Assembly (NCBI GenBank): GCA_051294375.1
Contig: CM119264.1
Coordinates: 1,741,930 to 1,805,929 of the forward strand
DNA length: 64,000 nucleotides
Direction: 5' to 3'
Source: Paraspadella gotoi
Taxonomy: Eukaryota; Chaetognatha
The notes under the pieces are model-generated. The model worked only from the letters and a program-made list of their open reading frames with translations. It was not told the origin of the DNA and did not search any database. The translations under genes and the position numbers were made by a program. Shown in pieces: positions 11,481 through 23,480 of the stretch (positions are counted from its first letter, which is position 1; the number at the start of each line of letters is the position of its first letter).

Positions 11481-11809
11481 CAACTGTAGGGAGTGAATGG
11501 AGGCCTTAAACCACCAATGCCCATATCCTTCAAGTCTAGGGGCAAATGATAATAGTATTAAATAACATGGATATTTGTAGTCGGTCAAACAATTAATACA
11601 TATAGACAAGATCGAAAAAAACAACTTTTAACTTAAATTTTCCTTCAGGAGTTCCAAGGCCGCGCGCCAACGAAATTTTAAAATTACATCGAAGAGGAGA
11701 AAAAAGATGATAATGAATTTTTGGCAGGTAAGCAAGGACGATCGATTTAAAAAATTTGTATTGAAGTATGCCGCGTCACACTGCCTCCACTTCATTTCCC
11801 ATTATCTAG

Positions 11810-11934
11810 AATGTACCCGCTATGGATGGCGTCTGCTTTGTCATCAACCTCATCGTCAGGCATCGTCGCTGTTCCATGGACTTATTTCAAAATCGCCAAC
11901 GTTCCTCAAGAATTCGCTTAAGGGGACCCAGTGA
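11810..11934 (+). pseudogene. Cys-loop receptor copy 1: TM3 exon, frameshifted
   Basis: It follows a pyrimidine tract ending attatctag. It reads MDGVCFVINLIV and, after a one-base shift, GIVAVPWTYFKIANVP. This matches the better preserved TM3 exon at 31,211 (LDIVCFCLNLIVSFVSVVWA) residue by residue and at the splice acceptor. TM3 of this family is a hydrophobic helix followed by a short Asn-x-(Asn/His) turn, as seen here. The one-base difference would inactivate the frame if real. A 75-residue open frame starting at 11,707 crosses it in the wrong register. Confidence 0.5.
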
Positions 11935-13246
11935 TAAAAATATATATAAGCTTAAGGCGTCTATCATCAAAGGAATTTGAATGCGTGATAGTCATTACAG
12001 TTTTCTTTGCACGGGAACATTGGCAAAAAAATTCCTATCTCTTATTGTAGCGGAAACAAAATTAATAATTAAGAAAAAAATTTAGTTGGACCTAACTTAT
12101 AATATTTATATAATCCATTATTTTATTTTTGCTTAGGAAAGTATTTTTTTTACTAAAATTCCAAGTTTTTTATTATTAATTTACTGGTTTACAAAGCTTA
12201 CAATAGTGAACCGCGAGTGAACAAAGGCTTTACAAGACTTAAATATTTTTTTTTAAAGTTACTTTACAAATAGCAGAACAAATCAAACACTAAATTAATA
12301 TGTCTGAGCACGAAACAGAAACTGAATAATTATTAATTAATATTCAGTTATTCATCTCCTTAAATTTATATGTATACTATATTGATTCTTAATTATAACA
12401 TTAAAATTAGCAAAAAGCTACAGAATCTTTTCTCTTCTTATTTTATATTTATATTTACTTCAAAGAGCTTTTATTTTCATGCAATTTAACAGAACTTTTT
12501 GAAAAGAAAGTTTAAATTAAAATCAAGGTCGATGACCTAAATTTTGATTCAAATTCCTATTATTGTTTTTTTTTTTCATAATTTTGTGATAAAAGCTAAA
12601 AATCTTTTAAAATAGACATGACCCTTTTTTGGCAAAAAAAAAATTTTAACTTGAAAAAGATTTTCGTCTTACCGATTTTTAAGAAAATTAGCTCGCTGGA
12701 TTTTATCGAATTTTTAACTACTTCCAAATGATTATAGAAGAAAAAATTATTATGGTCAAATACCCGCTAAGTTAAGGGTCAAACGTTATGTTTTCAGCTG
12801 TACCCCCCCCTGTTTCACTTGGTCCCGACTTAACGAAAACGAGAGTAAAAGAACATATATTACAAAAGTAAAAAAAATAAAAAAATTTTAATGAAATTAA
12901 TTTATAATTCGCGTAATTTCAACTTCTAATTTTTGCAGCTTTTTCCAGAAAGCATCCATTTCTGTTTAGAATCATGAAACTTTTCTTTCACTCTCATACC
13001 AAAAATCACTGCTAAGNNNNNNNNNNNNNNNNNNNNNNNNNCTGAACTAACCATATTCCTAATCTTTAACTTAACCTCTAATCATAATATTTGAACTTAA
13101 AAACCTAATTAATTCTGAATATAAGTTGAAATAGGACACGAATCTTTATACAAGATTTATACAGAAAAAAAACTGCTACTTTATCAAGAGTTAAATTTAA
13201 TTAAATGGACGGCGGCCTTGAAACAATAAAATTATTATCAATTTTA
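11935..13246. other. AT-rich non-coding stretch with a gap
   Basis: No open frame or repeat of note on either strand. An N run occupies 13,017-13,041. A motif shared with 22,130, 31,980, 38,660 and 41,940 (gaaacaagtaatt / cttgtttcactat) recurs at about 13,395-13,425. Confidence 0.5.
13017..13041. other. Assembly gap (25 N)
   Basis: Run of N of a fixed 25-base length, the same length as four other gaps in this window, so it probably denotes unknown size. Confidence 0.99.
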
Positions 13247-14149
13247 AACTCTCTCTCTCTCTTTCTCTCTCTCTCTTTCTCTCATCAATTATAAACACAA
13301 ACAAGCTCGCGACGCGCATTGTCTGTAGATTGTGAATTAAAAAGATCCAGAGAAGAAAAAGTAAAACAGTGGAACAAATTTAGTCAATTTTTTTTTATGA
13401 AAATTAAAAAAATACTTGTTTCACTATCTTTATTTTTTTAGATTTAAAAATAACTATTATTTATGATTTTATTTATTTGTTAAAATATTTTTTGTTAAAT
13501 ATTTAAATATAATTGAGAAAAAGGTTGTCGAGTTTCGAGTCTGTAAGTAACTAAGTATCTGGGTTGATAATATCTTTATGGTCAATATTTTTACCTTCGC
13601 TGATTAGTCCCGTTTCAGGATAAGACTACGTTGTAAAATCGTATGTTCTGATAGGGATACATACTGACGAAAGTTTTATGGGGGCATCTTTATATTTCGA
13701 ATATAATTTTAAAGTCTCTTATTTAGTAATCAAACTTTTGACAAGCAGCTTAAAAAATTAATTAACTTCTCAACATCAGCGGAAGCAATAGATTTGAGAC
13801 GAACAAAGGGAACAGGTCCATCTCACAGATAACAGGTCCATCTCTGGATCATTTTTTAATTGGTTGTACCAATTTCATTTAAAAAACCCGGTTATACTTA
13901 GTAATATTTTTATGTGGTAAATTTCACCGAGTTAATTTTCGCTCTTGATTCGAGCGAGTGGCGACTGAAAAAAAAACAAAGCGATTTATTCATTCAAAAA
14001 TTAAAACTGCTTAATTAATATGGGATCGTCGTAATTGTTTTCCGTCGTCATGGAAACCAAACGCCATCTCGTGTCGAGGTTTAGAATCACTTTTTTTTTG
14101 TTCGTAAATTATCGAGTCATGCGAGGTGACGTTCGCTCTCAGCAGGTTG

Positions 14150-14182
<33 letters not shown>
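14150..14182 (+). repeat. (GA)n microsatellite
   Basis: Short pure GAGAGA tract; similar pure CT tracts are at 13,248-13,283. Confidence 0.9.
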
Positions 14183-14185
<3 letters not shown>

Positions 14186-14379
14186 CCAGCGTACAACCGG
14201 TTTTACTTTCAGTTCGGTTACAGTTCATTTGGATTATACGTTTTTTATTGAATTTCGTGGCAATAAAAAGATTCACTCTTGAAAACGATTCAGAAAAAAA
14301 ATAACAAACTTTTGTCTCGTGAGATCAGAAAGTTAAAGATTTGTGAATTTTTCTGTCACAGATTTTTAATCGTCCGTCA

Positions 14380-14867
14380 CTGGGCTATCACAGCCACCAA
14401 CGACATCTCACATCTTTAACCTTTAACCTCGACTTTCAACAACTTATCACCCCGTCCATCACTTGTCACAACTATCATAATTGCCATCACCTATCACAAC
14501 TATCATCATTAAAATTTCCTGTTACAAATATCGCCATTTCCATCAACTGTCACATTTAAACCGCTGGCATAACCTGTCACAACTATCATCGCTGCCATCA
14601 CCTGTCAAAACTATCATCGCTGCGATCACCTGTCACAACTATCATCGCTGTCATCACCTGTCACAACTTTCGTCGCCTGTCACGTCTTTCCCTAAACGTC
14701 TCAGCCGTTTCCTCTCACGGTCCATCGCTCTCTCTCTCTCTCTCTCTCTCAACCTGTCACAACTATCATCGGCTGTCATTCACTAGTCAACTTTCGTCGC
14801 CTTCACAGTCTTTCCCTAAACCGCTCAGCCGTTTCCTCTCACGGTCCATCGCTGCTCTCTCTCTCTA

Positions 14868-14917
<50 letters not shown>

Positions 14918-14945
14918 CTCTCTTCTCTCTCTCTTCGTTTGTCCG
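14380..14945 (+). repeat. 28-bp minisatellite plus nested ~125-bp duplication and (CT)n
   Basis: Units of about 28 bp of the form CCTGTCACAACTATCATCG followed by ctgccatca repeat from about 14,470 to 14,660, perfect in the last three copies. A longer unit containing 'ctttccctaaac', 'ctcagccgtttcctctcacg' and a CT tract then occurs twice (14,683-14,750 and 14,808-14,945). The histidine/serine-rich open frame across it is not a gene. Confidence 0.8.
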
Positions 14946-15002
14946 TTCTGTCTGTTCGTTCTATATTCATCACTCTTCACCTCGCAAGAAAATGAACGGA
15001 TC

Positions 15003-15036
<34 letters not shown>

Positions 15037-15061
15037 NNNNNNNNNNNNNNNNNNNNNNNNN
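15003..15061 (+). repeat. (TCG)n microsatellite ending in an assembly gap
   Basis: About eleven TCG units followed by 25 N (15,037-15,061). The same trinucleotide recurs at 51,135-51,163. The assembly evidently broke inside the repeat. Confidence 0.9.
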
Positions 15062-15359
15062 TTTGGCGGGAAAAATTAAGGCGACAGATCAATGTCATCG
15101 TAAGTCAATCGTTAGATATGATATAAAACGTTGAGTTTATATTAAAAAAGACGTCATCTTAACAAGTTCCATTTTGATAAGAAGGATGAAACCATTTTTA
15201 TAAATACTGATTCAATTTTTTTTTTTTAATTTTCTTCGATCCATTTTATAAGATTGATTCATTCATAATTAATTATAATAATTAATTATATTAATTATTA
15301 ATTTTAATTATTTATTATATATTTCATATCTTAATAAATTCGCACAATATTTTTTTCTT

Positions 15360-15791
15360 ATTTTCCTTCTTTCTCTCTGACCCGATTTCTAACCTCCTCC
15401 CTTCTACCTCCCTTTCTAACCTCCTCCTTTTCTAACCTCCTCCATTATCTAACCTCCTCGTTTGCTCCCTCTCTCTTTCATCCATCTATTCATTCCCTCT
15501 TTTCCCCCTTCCTTCCCCCTTCCCCTATCCCTCCCTCTCCCTTCCTACCTCTCTTCCTCCCCTCCCCTCCCCTCTTCCCTCCTCTCTTTCCTCCCATCCC
15601 CACATACTACCCTCTCCCTTTCCCTCTCCTCCTCTCTTTCCCACCTCCCCCACCTCTCCTCTCCCTCCTCTCCTCCCCACCCCTCCCCCACCTCCCCTCT
15701 CCCCTCTCCCTCTCCCTTTCCCCTCTCCCTCCTCTCTTTCCCCTCCCTCCCCCACCTCCCTCTCCCTCCCTCCCTCCCTCCCTCTTCTCAG
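15360..15791 (+). repeat. Polypyrimidine tract before receptor copy 2
   Basis: About 430 bases of CCTCC/CTCTC ending in cttctcag at 15,791. Like the tracts at 105, 8,550 and 10,560, it directly precedes a receptor exon. Every such tract in the cluster is pyrimidine on the coding strand. Confidence 0.85.
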
Positions 15792-15815
15792 AGGGCCGCC
15801 TCAACGGAACCCTGA

Positions 15816-18649
15816 CCAAGAAGTGCATCATGGATTCGGTGGAGGATCGAAGCGACAAAACGCGGAAAGATGCATGTTTGCGGCAAAGACTGGACTTGGA
15901 ACATCCACATCACCTTCACGCTTCTCTCTGTTGACGATCTCAGAGACGATGGGGTCGCTCATGTTGTTCATGTTGTTGTTGACGATGTTGATGATGATGT
16001 TGATGTTGTTGTTTTTGATGTTGCATTGTAGTGACGTTGCTAATGTGGTTGATGTTGTTGATGCTTTTACAATTGTATGTTGTTCTTAAAAAGCATTATT
16101 TATTTAATTTTGAATTTATTAACGCAATTAATTGATGATAAAAGATTAATATTGAACAATCTTCTTCACAGACGATGCAAAGTCGCATTCGCTTGAAGAC
16201 CGAATGGCCCGACGAGAATCTTGGTTGGCCGGCCAAAGAGTTGGCCAACAAAGAAGACACCATTCTCATGCCGTCCAGTCTTGCCAGGTCTGATGTGGTT
16301 CATTCTTGTCAGGTCTGATGTGGTTCATTCTTGCCAGGTCTGATTCGCTTTAGACTGGCTAGATCCGATGTGGTTCATTATTGCCAGGTCTTCGAAAATG
16401 TTGGGATATTGATACGATGGACTGCAACATAAATTTCATTTAGTTCATTTGTGATTGAACAATGAAAAAAATTTAACATTTAGAATAGAAAAAGTTTTAT
16501 TGTGTGCCTTTGCTTTTCGTCCATCGTTTAACTTAAAAAGAAATCATTTCCTTTTTCTGAAATTAAATAAAACCAAGAATTATAAAATTAATTTTATGTC
16601 AAGTGACGTAGTGATGTGATCACACCGAAAAAATAAAAAAAAACCTTTTAAGGAATTTCGAGATATAATTATACAAGTGAGAAGTTTGCAAAAGAATTCC
16701 TACTCGATTCGAGACAGAGCAGAGCGCCAAAGGATCAAGCGCGGATTAAATTTAAAACTAAACAAGAAAAAACAATAAATAAACAAAAGGCGTTCGTAGT
16801 GAATTTTTTTTAATGAAAAAGAAAAGAAAACAGTTTTCTTTAGTCGGACTTGATCCTCTTTCGGTTTCTTTGCTTTTTTAAAATCATTTTTCTTTTTCTT
16901 TTTTTAACTTACATTTCGTACAATATAAGTGTCAATTCGTCCTTTCGGCTCTCTTTTCCTAGAGTGCCTCATTTCTGATTGTTTATCCCAGAAATTAATT
17001 TTAGCTTAAATATTTAACCTAAATATGTTCTTAAACTTATAAACAAATCCTAAAATCCTAATCTCTAACCTTAATCCTAACTTAATTTTGACCCTTATCT
17101 TTAATCCCTTATTCTGAATTTGTAATCCTAACCTCTAACCCTAAATGCTGATTATTAACTTTAATCACTAACCTTCTTGCAAACCTAATCCTTAACCTCT
17201 AACCTAAATTTTAATTAAAAAAGATTAACCTAATTCGGAATTGAAGATAAAACGGGGCATTCGGGGAAAATAAGGCCGTCTATTTTCTCTTTTCTCTCAT
17301 TGATCATCATTTATTCATTCCACTTTATTCTTAATTTCTTTTCTTCTCGACTTCTATTTTTTTTACTCGCTTTCTTTTTTATTCCTCCACCTACTTAATC
17401 TATTTTTAACACCGCCTTTCGAACCACCTCGTCCACCCACTAATCCCACTCTTGTCCCCCCCTTATCCTCCCACTCTATCCTCCACTATATTTTCCGTTG
17501 ATCCTTCCTCTTTTTGTCTTTATTTTCCTAAAGCACCTCGTTTCATCTTAAATTCGGAATTAAAGCAGTTTTGAGGATTAATTATTAAGTCAAAGGTGAA
17601 GGATTAGGATTAAAGATTAAGTTACTGATTTGGGTTAAAAATGAGGATTAAGGATTAAGTTACTGATTTGGGTTCAGGATTAGCATTAAAAATTAATTTT
17701 TAGTATTGGGCGTTAGGCTCAGAGATTAAGTTCAAGGTTTTGGGTTAGGGTTGAGTATTTGGTTAGGGATTAGAGTTGGGAATTAAAGTTAAAGATTAAT
17801 TTTTAGGTTTGGCAATAGATTAAAGTTAAAGACCTATCTTAAAACAAATTGAGGGGAGATTAAGTCTGCTCGAAATGGGCCACTTTTGGAATTGTTTTGT
17901 TGTTTCAACCCCAAAATCTCGCCACCAGGTGGCCAAAATTCGTGCTTCTCGACGATCAAGATTCACAAAATTCACTCATGAAGAAAATGAGCGAATTTCC
18001 GGTGAAAATCAACAACAAAGGAGACAACACGATGATGGCCGAGGTCACCACGGTTACCGCCTGCAATATGGACACCACTTACTTTCCAAACGACATCCAA
18101 ACTTGCAGAATCAAGATCGCTCTCATTCCGTTGAGCATTCGGTGAGGAAGAGGGGAAGGAGGAGGAGGAGGAGGAGGAGGAGAAGGAGGATGATGATTGG
18201 TGATGATTGGTGCGTGATTGATGATAATGATGATCATAATTGGTGATGATGATATTAATTATGATAAATCAATTATTGATCGAGTAAACTGATTGATTGA
18301 TTGATTAATAATCGTTTTAATGATTATTTGATTGCCGGTTATTAAAAATTATTGATTGTTTGATTGTATGAATAATCGATTGACTAGATAAGATTGATTT
18401 CATTCCATTGATCGATTATTCGATTTTGATTGATTGCTTAATTGTATCGATTGATTGATCTAACTCCCCCGCCCCCTCTATTTCAGAGACATCGCCAATC
18501 TGACCGTCAGCTACGAACACGACGACGATCTCTTCGACGAATCCGTTGATTGGCCGCTGGAGCCGACTTACTCCAGCACCACCACTGGAGCTTTGATCGT
18601 AGGAGTCGTCACCGACAGCGACGACGGAACCAGGACCAAAGACACGAAG
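15816..18649 (+). CDS. Cys-loop ligand-gated ion channel, extracellular domain (copy 2, four exons)
   Basis: Four exons splice in compatible phases. (a) To 15,953 reads WTWNIHITFTLLSVDDLRDDG, the first beta strands; its upstream boundary is uncertain because a TGA lies in frame at 15,813. (b) 16,172-16,287 reads TMQSRIRLKTEWPDENLGWP onward, loop D with its Trp. (c) 17,929-18,141 opens WPKFVLLDD (loop A region) and contains CNMDTTYFPNDIQTC, a perfect Cys-x13-Cys with the Phe-Pro-x-Asp core that names the family. (d) 18,487-18,649 contains SYEHDDDLFDESVDWPL (loop F region). Splice phases are 0, 2 and 2 and each intron shows GT..AG. No vicinal Cys pair of a nicotinic alpha subunit is seen. Such proteins form pentameric channels in cell membranes; ligand and ion selectivity cannot be told. 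The signal peptide exon and TM exons are not found here; TM2/TM3 may be at 29,151-31,306. Confidence 0.8.
16281..16393 (+). repeat. 25-bp tandem repeat containing the 5' splice site
   Basis: The unit TTGCCAGGTCTGATGTGG plus ttcattc starts at the end of exon b of receptor copy 2 and repeats at 16,306 and 16,331, with a degenerate fourth copy ending ttgccaggtcttcg at about 16,393. Each unit repeats the exon end and GT donor, so up to four equivalent donors stand in a row. Use of a later donor would add codons or shift the frame. Confidence 0.75.
16946..17278 (+). mobile_element. MITE-like element with terminal inverted repeats
   Basis: The left end reads ggctctcttttcctagagtg then cctcattt. The right end, read on the other strand, is ggccttattttccccgaatg then ccccgttt, giving imperfect inverted termini about 30 bp long around a 330 bp body. 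The body is filled with CCTAATCC/CTAACC-like telomere-reminiscent sequence. It has no coding capacity. It lies in the intron between exons b and c of receptor copy 2. Related ends are scattered through the window. Confidence 0.55.
17524..17840 (+). repeat. TTAGGATTA-type repeat with a MITE-like left end
   Basis: Begins ttttcctaaagcacctcgtt, a variant of the end motif at 16,946, and continues with GGATTAAGG / TTAGGGTTGAG variants, i.e. the inverse strand of the filler in the preceding element. The two adjacent elements are therefore roughly head-to-tail inverted copies. It stops ~40 bases before the acceptor of exon c. Confidence 0.5.
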
Positions 18650-18650
18650 G

Positions 18651-19330
18651 TTTTTGTTGTTTTTTTTTGGGAGGGAGGTTTGTTTTGGTTTTGTTTCGTT
18701 ATTTACTTTTTCTTTCTGTTTTGTTATTTTGTTTGAATTTTCTTTTCTTTTCTTTATTTATTTGTTTTTGTTCTGTTGTTTATTTTTTTTTTTAAATTGT
18801 TTGGTTTTTATATTTTGTCTTTTTGTTTTATTTTTGTCTTGTTTTGTTTAGTTTTGCTTTTCTTTTCTTCTGATTTTCTTTTCTTTTCTTTAGTTTAATA
18901 GCGAGATAGATTTCGTAATTGCCGCCTGTTTTAGTTATCGATTATATTTATTTATTTCATGGAATTAGNNNNNNNNNNNNNNNNNNNNNNNNNAATTTCC
19001 TGCGAAGGGAATCTCTTTTATTTTTATGTCTCAAAAATTACACTTCTCGTCACGTTCATTCTAAAATTTATTTCTTACTGTTTTTTGTCTAAATATCAAT
19101 CAGGCTCTGTTGATTTAAATTATTTGAAACAAGATAGATGCTGATTCTTGTTTCGTCTTCTTCACTATTTTCAATAATAATCTTTTATTTGTACTTATCC
19201 ATCCCTTTCTGTACCAAAATAGCAATAATTTCTTTTAACATATCTAATAATAGATAATCATAACGTATATACACCAAAAAACATTACTGAAATCTTTTTT
19301 CTCTGTAAAAAGATGATGAACTTTAAAAAT
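18651..19330 (+). other. T-rich intron-like DNA with a gap
   Basis: Directly after the donor of exon d comes a T/G-rich tract (18,651-18,900), then 25 N (18,969-18,993) and AT-rich DNA up to the palindrome. A TM1 exon of receptor copy 2 is expected about here but was not found; it could lie in the gap. Confidence 0.5.
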
Positions 19331-20536
19331 AGCTGAATAGATTTATCAACCAGTATAGATATTAATTAAATTTTGGATTCAAATTACTATTATTCAATGT
19401 AAAAGAGGGTTTAAAATAAAATCACAGCGTTAAAAATGAATATAAATAAAAACACACATGCAACGTTTTTCCAATGATAAAAATGTATATAATAAAATAA
19501 CACTGATAAAACGACTTTCTAGAAGTACCAAAAAGTGAATAACACACACGTTTAACCATACAGCGCAGAACGAATATTTCCAAAGAGATCAACTAACTTA
19601 AAACCGAGCGAAGAAAACACGCTTTTTTGTTCCAATGTAAAAGAGATAAAAAGAAGTTCTCTCTAAGGGTTACTTAGAGAACAACTAATATCAATCCAAA
19701 CCACTTAAAAAAACTGACTTATTACCTAACTAAAATTCGGCTATTAATCTGAAATGGGGCGCTTGGGATAAATATGGCCGTTAAGACACCCTATTAAAAT
19801 TATGTCTATTTTTTTTAAGCATGATTTAACGGAGTTAAGAACTCGTAAAGTATCAAAAAAACGTCGATAAGAGGGAATCAAATATTTCTAGAGGCATAGT
19901 CATGTCCTCCATGTTGTAAGATAAATCCGTAATCTGCTTCGCGAGTTTTATTTTAGCAAACAACAACAACATTGGAAATTATCGTTACCTATTTGCTTAC
20001 TCTAAAATAAGAAAAAAAGCAAAAATACATGATTAGCACGTAATAATACTTACTGTAATTGATAGTTAAACTTTTTTTTTTCCCGATTGCTCCCATTAAA
20101 ATAGCACCTTCCGTAAATAACTTGAATATGAGGGCCGCGATACTGCTGATGATTTATACCTCGACCTCTATCTCTCATCATCGTCTTTTCCCTAACGACC
20201 ACATGATCCTCAGACCTCCGGTCATTGAATCAGTCGTCCCGGCCTTCAATGTATTTGTTAATTATTACTATTTTTAATCAAAAAAATTGATGTCTTTTCT
20301 TTTAAAAAACCCCATTTTTTCTAGGGTCCTTGTGATACTTCACACTTTGAATCGATCACGGCAGACCATAAACCCGATCGGAAACTAAAAAGTAATACCA
20401 AAAACTACTCGTAGCAATTATCGACTAACTGTCAATATCAAGAAACACGTTTTCGCTAGACGCAAAGACGAAAATGTCTATGCACGTTCATACGTGTATG
20501 AAAATCATATGAAAAAATTTCAAAGAATCGAAAACA

Positions 20537-20740
20537 AGGCATCATTGCGGAGGCGCAGCGCAATGTGAGTTCAAAACGTTCTGCACTGGTTGCATACTTC
20601 CTCATCCTTTCTTGCGTGATGGATTATTTTTATTCTCCGGCGACGACGCCGTGGCAAAGCGCCGCCAAGGACACGCCCGCGAAACTCGCGCGAGGATATC
20701 ATTCTCCTTTAACCCTCGGCTCATGGATTTGGACTTGAAA
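20537..20740 (+). pseudogene. Left-arm counterpart of the small ORF at 33,217-33,423
   Basis: Shares 'cgacgacgccgtggcaaa' and 'gaggatatcattctccttta' with the right-arm open frame, but insertions (e.g. around 20,580-20,630) break the frame, so nothing longer than short fragments is open here. The product is not recognised. Confidence 0.35.
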
Positions 20741-21099
20741 CAAGTTTTTGTAACGTCAACAGTCGACTCTTTTGGATCAAAATAAGCTTTTTAGCCAAAC
20801 CATGGATACGCGGCCAGTGTGGTAAGATGCACCGCGCTCGCGGCTTACGCACGTGCTTTCAGAGACCGCGACTTAGGGGGGGATGAGGCCTGAGTTACCG
20901 CGAGACATCGACTACTCTCTCTCCATTTCCCCTCACGGCCACATGAGCCGGTCAGACTCCGGTCCATTGGTCTCGTCGTCTCCCGGGCTGTTCAAACGGA
21001 GCTTTCTAGAATTCGCCGTGTGGCCGGAGCCACGAGGAGACCATCTGAATACCGTCTGTCAACCCTCTGAAGACTGTTTTCACGGACAAGGTTAATTAT

Positions 21100-22890
21100 T
21101 GTCTCTTTTCTCGCTAGTATGAACATAGGTTTGAATAGTGAATTTATATTTCTCTCGCTTATAATATATTGTTCTCTCTCGCCTAATCCTTCCTTATGTC
21201 GTGGCTACTTCACCACCACAATTGAAGAATCATCTAGTTCTGTAAAGACAAAATTTGATAAGTCCATTTTTTTTACTTTTTAAATCTTTTTTAATGATGC
21301 AAATAGGGTAAAACCGCCTGAAAATCAATTAGCAAAGAGTAAAAGATACGAGCTTTCAAATCAGGTTCATTAGAGAAAATTGACGCCTTAAAAATGCATA
21401 AAGTGAAGTAATTGAATCTAGGCAAAAATGTACTATATCCTTGCCCCATTTGAGGATATTTATTCTGTACGAGAGGTTTTTGAGTGGATGGAAAGTAAGA
21501 GGATGAAGTACAGTTTATAGTTCATCAGTACTCGGTGTCAAGATTTTGAAATGATCACAAAAAAGATAATTTTATAGATCGAGGGTTTTTTTAGTAATGA
21601 GGGATTTATCTAAGTTGAAGGTAAACATATGTCGGTACTATAAGCAATAGCTTAATTTTAAATGTTATCATGTTCATTTGGAGTTTTAAGTTGTCGCTAA
21701 CGATATGCGAGACTCTATAAGTTACTCTTGTTATTGGATCGGTTCGTAGTACTGCATAATTATACTTGTCCGTTATCTACTTCAATTCAGTTTCTTTAAT
21801 TGCTATAAATCTAATTTTAATAAAAATGTAATACTGAGATCATTCTACGATTTGCAAACAGACGTGGGATATAAGGTATTATTACATGCTTTTGTTTACA
21901 GTTGTTAAGTACAAGTGATCCATATATATAGAGTCTGATAGAGACTTTTTTTCATATATACTCTGTGTGAGTTGTTCTCATAAAATTGCTTGTAAGGACA
22001 ACTGAAATCTAGTTGTAGATGCTTGTTAGTATGTATCGTCGCTTTGCCTTAAGCAGAAGTCGGTGATAAATATTATATTAATGTGTTTGATTAAAACATT
22101 ATAAAAATAAAAAAATTAAGATTTTAGATGAAAATTTGCAAAATTACTTGTTTCAACCATATTTTTTAGTTTTCTATTTTGAATATATTTTAATAATTTT
22201 ATGAACGGTTTATAGTTTCTAATACTATATCAATTTTTTCAAACATATATTGGGCTTTCTTGTTTTTAAAAATGTTTTATGTTTTCTAATAAATTCAATT
22301 TCTTTTGACTGATAGAGCTTACTAGCAAAGTTAGATTAGAAGGTTTATTAATTAGCAACTTGATGTTGTTGCATTGTTGTTAGCAATTTTTTTTTTTATT
22401 TTTAGAGATTTCATATATTTTGTAATTAACAAATTATTAATTAATAATGATGATGAGTAATTATAAAATTTTTATCAATAAAAGTTGTTTATTTGGAATT
22501 TGTAGTAACTAACCTTTATCATAAACTTTTTAAATCTTTATCAAGAATCCATTTTTAATAATTGTAAATTTCTTTAAAAAAATTTTAAGCTATTTCTTTT
22601 TATATTATGTGAATATTTAAATGCTTCATGCATGAGGAAAATTTGAAGTTTTCATCAAATTTAAATGCATGAGAGTCAATTTGGTTGTAAAAATGACAAA
22701 AGACTTTTACTTGCCGACTTTTTGTCATATTGTAAATGTAAAAATTCTGGCCGACTTATTGGCTTAAGAAGTCACAATAAGAAGTCATGGCGAATAACAT
22801 TTTGAAGACTTGCGGCGGATCTTGTTTTTCCATTTTACTTTAAATCTACTAGGTTTCCATAAGTTTATGGTTTACAGGACCTAGTCACCC
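21100..22890. other. AT-rich palindrome interior, no gene seen
   Basis: Only AT-rich sequence paired with 31,340-32,900 of the other arm. A segment around 22,130-22,330 has further copies at 31,860-32,040, 38,550-38,690, 13,380-13,430 and 41,930-41,970, so it belongs to a dispersed repeat. Confidence 0.5.
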
Positions 22891-22911
22891 GACATCTCAT
22901 TTAACGCACCT

Positions 22912-23087
22912 CTTTCGCCGGATCAACATGCCGCGTGTCGAAAAAGTCGCGCTGCAGCGGGGTGGAGTTGGGATGTGTAACGCGGAGACGCCGGCAGACA
23001 AGCGTGAGATCGAGAACATGACGATGGAGATTGACGGCAAAAGCCAGGACGAGGTGTCGGCGAGACGCTCCCGTGCGCGCGAATCTG
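22912..23087 (-). pseudogene. Cys-loop receptor TM3 exon, left-arm copy (indel-disrupted)
   Basis: The inverted partner of the TM3 exon at 31,211. The acceptor (ctaatccag on the - strand) and blocks 'cttttgcc', 'tcaatctc', 'catcgtca' and 'ttgatccgg' correspond in order. At least a dozen single-base insertions relative to the right arm destroy the hydrophobic frame. The tail reads NSTPLQRDFFDTRHVDPAKE, plausibly the start of the TM3-TM4 loop. The long open frame on the same strand (22,897-23,253) is in the wrong register over TM3. Confidence 0.45.
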
Positions 23088-23265
23088 CTGGATTAGAGGG
23101 AGAAATGGCGGGGAAAGAAAATTTGCGATTGGAAAATGTCCGAGATGAGGGCGCGAGATTGTGGCGAGGTGATTTTGGTTTGTTGCAGGATTTTTTTAGA
23201 AGATTGTCCAGTTTGAGCCAATTATACATGTAAGGGCAATTTAGTACCGACACGCTTGCAATTCT

Positions 23266-23480
23266 GCTAGTTTGCAGAACTTCGGATTGTGACTGTAGTT
23301 CGGCCGCTACAGGTCGGGTAGACAGTCACGTCCGCTGTAGTAGGCATTTGACACGTATGGGTCGCGGGAAATCCAAGCACCGGGTAGGTGGGAAGAAAGA
23401 ATTGTCTCGCTCATTACGCGCAACCAGGGGCTTGCCCTATGGATTTCAGTCAGAGTGCGTGAATGTGTCGGCGATCAGAG
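23266..23480 (-). mobile_element. tRNA-like repeat (SINE or solo LTR), left-arm copy
   Basis: The inverted partner of 30,862-31,080, with a B-box-like segment and a hairpin core 'cctgtag...ctac' on the - strand. Adjacent 23,480-23,770 is the matching array of TTAGGGATTAGGATT-type units. Confidence 0.5.

Noticed and set aside
20883-21095. 70-codon + strand frame in the left arm
   Set aside because: It is the inverse of a repeated GC-rich segment also present twice in the right arm; the frame is not conserved between copies.
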